A stretch of 6,904 nucleotides of DNA from Saprospiraceae bacterium. GTDB lineage: Bacteria; Bacteroidota; Bacteroidia; Chitinophagales; Saprospiraceae. Positions 5,725-6,904 of this stretch are shown piece after piece (within the stretch, counting starts at the first letter, position 1; each line of letters begins with the position of its first letter). Below the pieces are notes generated by a model. That model saw only the letters and a program-made list of their open reading frames with translations, was not told where the DNA came from and ran no database searches. A program made the translations under genes and the position numbers. The stretch spans positions 1 to 6,904 of the forward strand of contig SKYC01000141.1 of NCBI GenBank assembly GCA_007128085.1, given 5' to 3'.

Positions 5725-6904
5725 TTGCTAGACGTTTTTGAATGTTCTTACGAAGAACAAAGTGATCAATTAATGGCGAAAACGTATTCATGAGGAGAAT
5801 GGCCAACATCCATCCCTCAGCATAAGCGGGATTTAACACCCGAATAATTATTCCAAAAAACCCGATCAGAAAACCGTATATCCACTTACCCTGATTGGTA
5901 GAAGCGGCGGTCACCGGGTCGGTAGCCATGAATGCCAATGCAAACAAAAAGCTTCCGATGTAAATATGGTGGTACCATGGAACGGTCATAAACGGGGTTG
6001 CGCCCCACATATTGAGTAAAACTCCTGTCAAAATAGTACCGATCAACATTCCCAACATAATTCTCCAGCTCGCAATTCCGACAACTCCCAGAAAAATGGC
6101 TCCTACGAGAATTAAGGGCTTAGAAGTCTCTCCAATGGACCCCGGAATGGTTCCCCATATCATCTGCGATTGGGTATACACTTCAGTTACGGCTTGCCAA
6201 CCTCCCTCAAAAGCGAGTGACAGCGGAGTAGCCCCAGTATATCCGTCTACAACGGTGAGGCTCGGGTCGAACTGGGCGAGCCCAAGCCAATCAAATAATC
6301 CGTTAAATAAAGTGAGGTGAATCCAACCGTATTCAGCTGAAGCACCGGCAAATGTGGATTCTATTCCCGCAATCCACACCTCGTCACCGGAAATTTCGGT
6401 CGGATAAGCAAAGAAGATAAACACCCTCGACAGAAGGGCTATATTCCAAATGTTCATTCCCGTACCACCAAAGGCCTCTTTTCCAATGATTACGGCAAAA
6501 GCAACACTGAGGCCCAGTATCCACAGGGGTATATCCGGCGGCATAATCAGGGGAATTAAAGCCCCCGAAACCAGAAAGCCCTCCTCTATACTGTGACCCT
6601 TTTTGGCCGCGTAAAAGAACTCTATGGCCAGTCCGACCACATGAGCCACTACGAATATGGGAAGTAATTGCCAAAATCCATACAACAACTTCAAATGGGC
6701 ACCTTCCAGGAATCCGGTGTATTCACCCAGTGCCAGAAAATGCTGATGACCAATATTGTACGTACCGAATAGATAGCAAAGTTGCAGCATAAGTACCACG
6801 TGAACCATGGTCCTCTTCAAATCCATATTGTCGCGAATATGAACTCCGCCCTTGGTCACGTGATTCGGTGCAAAAAGAAAAGTGTGAAGACCGTCGTACA
6901 AAGT
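5717..6904 (-). CDS. nqrB: Na+-translocating NADH:quinone reductase subunit B (5' end outside the window)
   Basis: NqrB is the large membrane subunit of Na+-NQR. It carries a covalent FMN and riboflavin and takes part in Na+ transport and quinone reduction. About 395 codons are visible, and the frame is open to the right edge. The first visible residues, TLYDGLHTFLF, match internal family sequence, so the TTG at 6901 is an internal Leu and I expect roughly 20-30 N-terminal residues to be missing. Family signatures are VTKGGVHIRDNMDLKRTM, KEAFGGTGMNIWNIAL, FFAYPTEISGDEVW, the flavin motif DGYTGATPLS whose last Thr (6229-6227) should bear FMN, and GSIGETS. Multiple hydrophobic helices fit the family's ten-helix topology. 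The C-terminus KNIQKRLASA overlaps the nqrC start by 8 bases. nqrA should lie directly upstream, beyond the edge, together with the operon promoter. Confidence 0.96.
   Translation of the reverse strand, partial: TLYDGLHTFLFAPNHVTKGGVHIRDNMDLKRTMVHVVLMLQLCYLFGTYNIGHQHFLALGEYTGFLEGAHLKLLYGFWQLLPIFVVAHVVGLAIEFFYAAKKGHSIEEGFLVSGALIPLIMPPDIPLWILGLSVAFAVIIGKEAFGGTGMNIWNIALLSRVFIFFAYPTEISGDEVWIAGIESTFAGASAEYGWIHLTLFNGLFDWLGLAQFDPSLTVVDGYTGATPLSLAFEGGWQAVTEVYTQSQMIWGTIPGSIGETSKPLILVGAIFLGVVGIASWRIMLGMLIGTILTGVLLNMWGATPFMTVPWYHHIYIGSFLFALAFMATDPVTAASTNQGKWIYGFLIGFFGIIIRVLNPAYAEGWMLAILLMNTFSPLIDHFVLRKNIQKRLASA

Noticed and set aside
5173..5793. 206-codon plus-strand open frame opposite nqrC and the nqrB end
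   Set aside because: It is a shadow of nqrC, which has an intact FMN motif; there is no independent start signal.
6899..6901. TTG as the true start of nqrB
   Set aside because: The frame remains open to the window edge, and LYDGLHTFLF corresponds to internal NqrB sequence, so the gene is truncated by the window.

Overview
The window reads as a chromosomal segment of a Bacteroidota bacterium, probably a marine or otherwise aerobic lineage. GC content looks to be in the mid-40s by eye. The main evidence is an Na+-translocating NADH:quinone reductase (Na+-NQR) operon with Bacteroidota-like proteins, start codons preceded by A/T-rich leaders rather than strong Shine-Dalgarno sites, and an intergenic array of degenerate 7-base repeats of a kind I associate with this phylum. 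I cannot fix the genus.

All convincing genes lie on the minus strand. From the right edge, in transcription order, they are nqrB (5' end cut off by the window), nqrC, nqrD, nqrE and nqrF. Gaps are at most 42 bases, and nqrC overlaps nqrB by 8 bases. The operon ends in a perfect palindromic terminator just past nqrF. nqrA should lie immediately beyond the right edge. Together these subunits form the membrane complex that passes electrons from NADH (NqrF: FAD and 2Fe-2S) through an iron centre shared by NqrD and NqrE, covalent FMNs in NqrC and NqrB, and riboflavin to quinone, and pumps Na+ outward. The ligands and flavin-attachment threonines expected for this pathway are visible in every subunit present.

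Beyond the terminator is a separate minus-strand gene for an aldehyde dehydrogenase. It most resembles 2-aminomuconic / 2-hydroxymuconic semialdehyde dehydrogenases (ALDH8-like) and has its own ribosome binding site and about 245 bases of upstream sequence. It has no obvious functional link to Na+-NQR.

The left 573 bases hold no convincing gene. They contain two copies of a ~120-base direct repeat, 247 bases apart. Each copy has a 72-base core identical between copies, followed by six degenerate heptamers. This repeat is the only part of the window that standard annotation does not explain. The rest is ordinary core metabolism, and I see no sign of a new multi-gene system.
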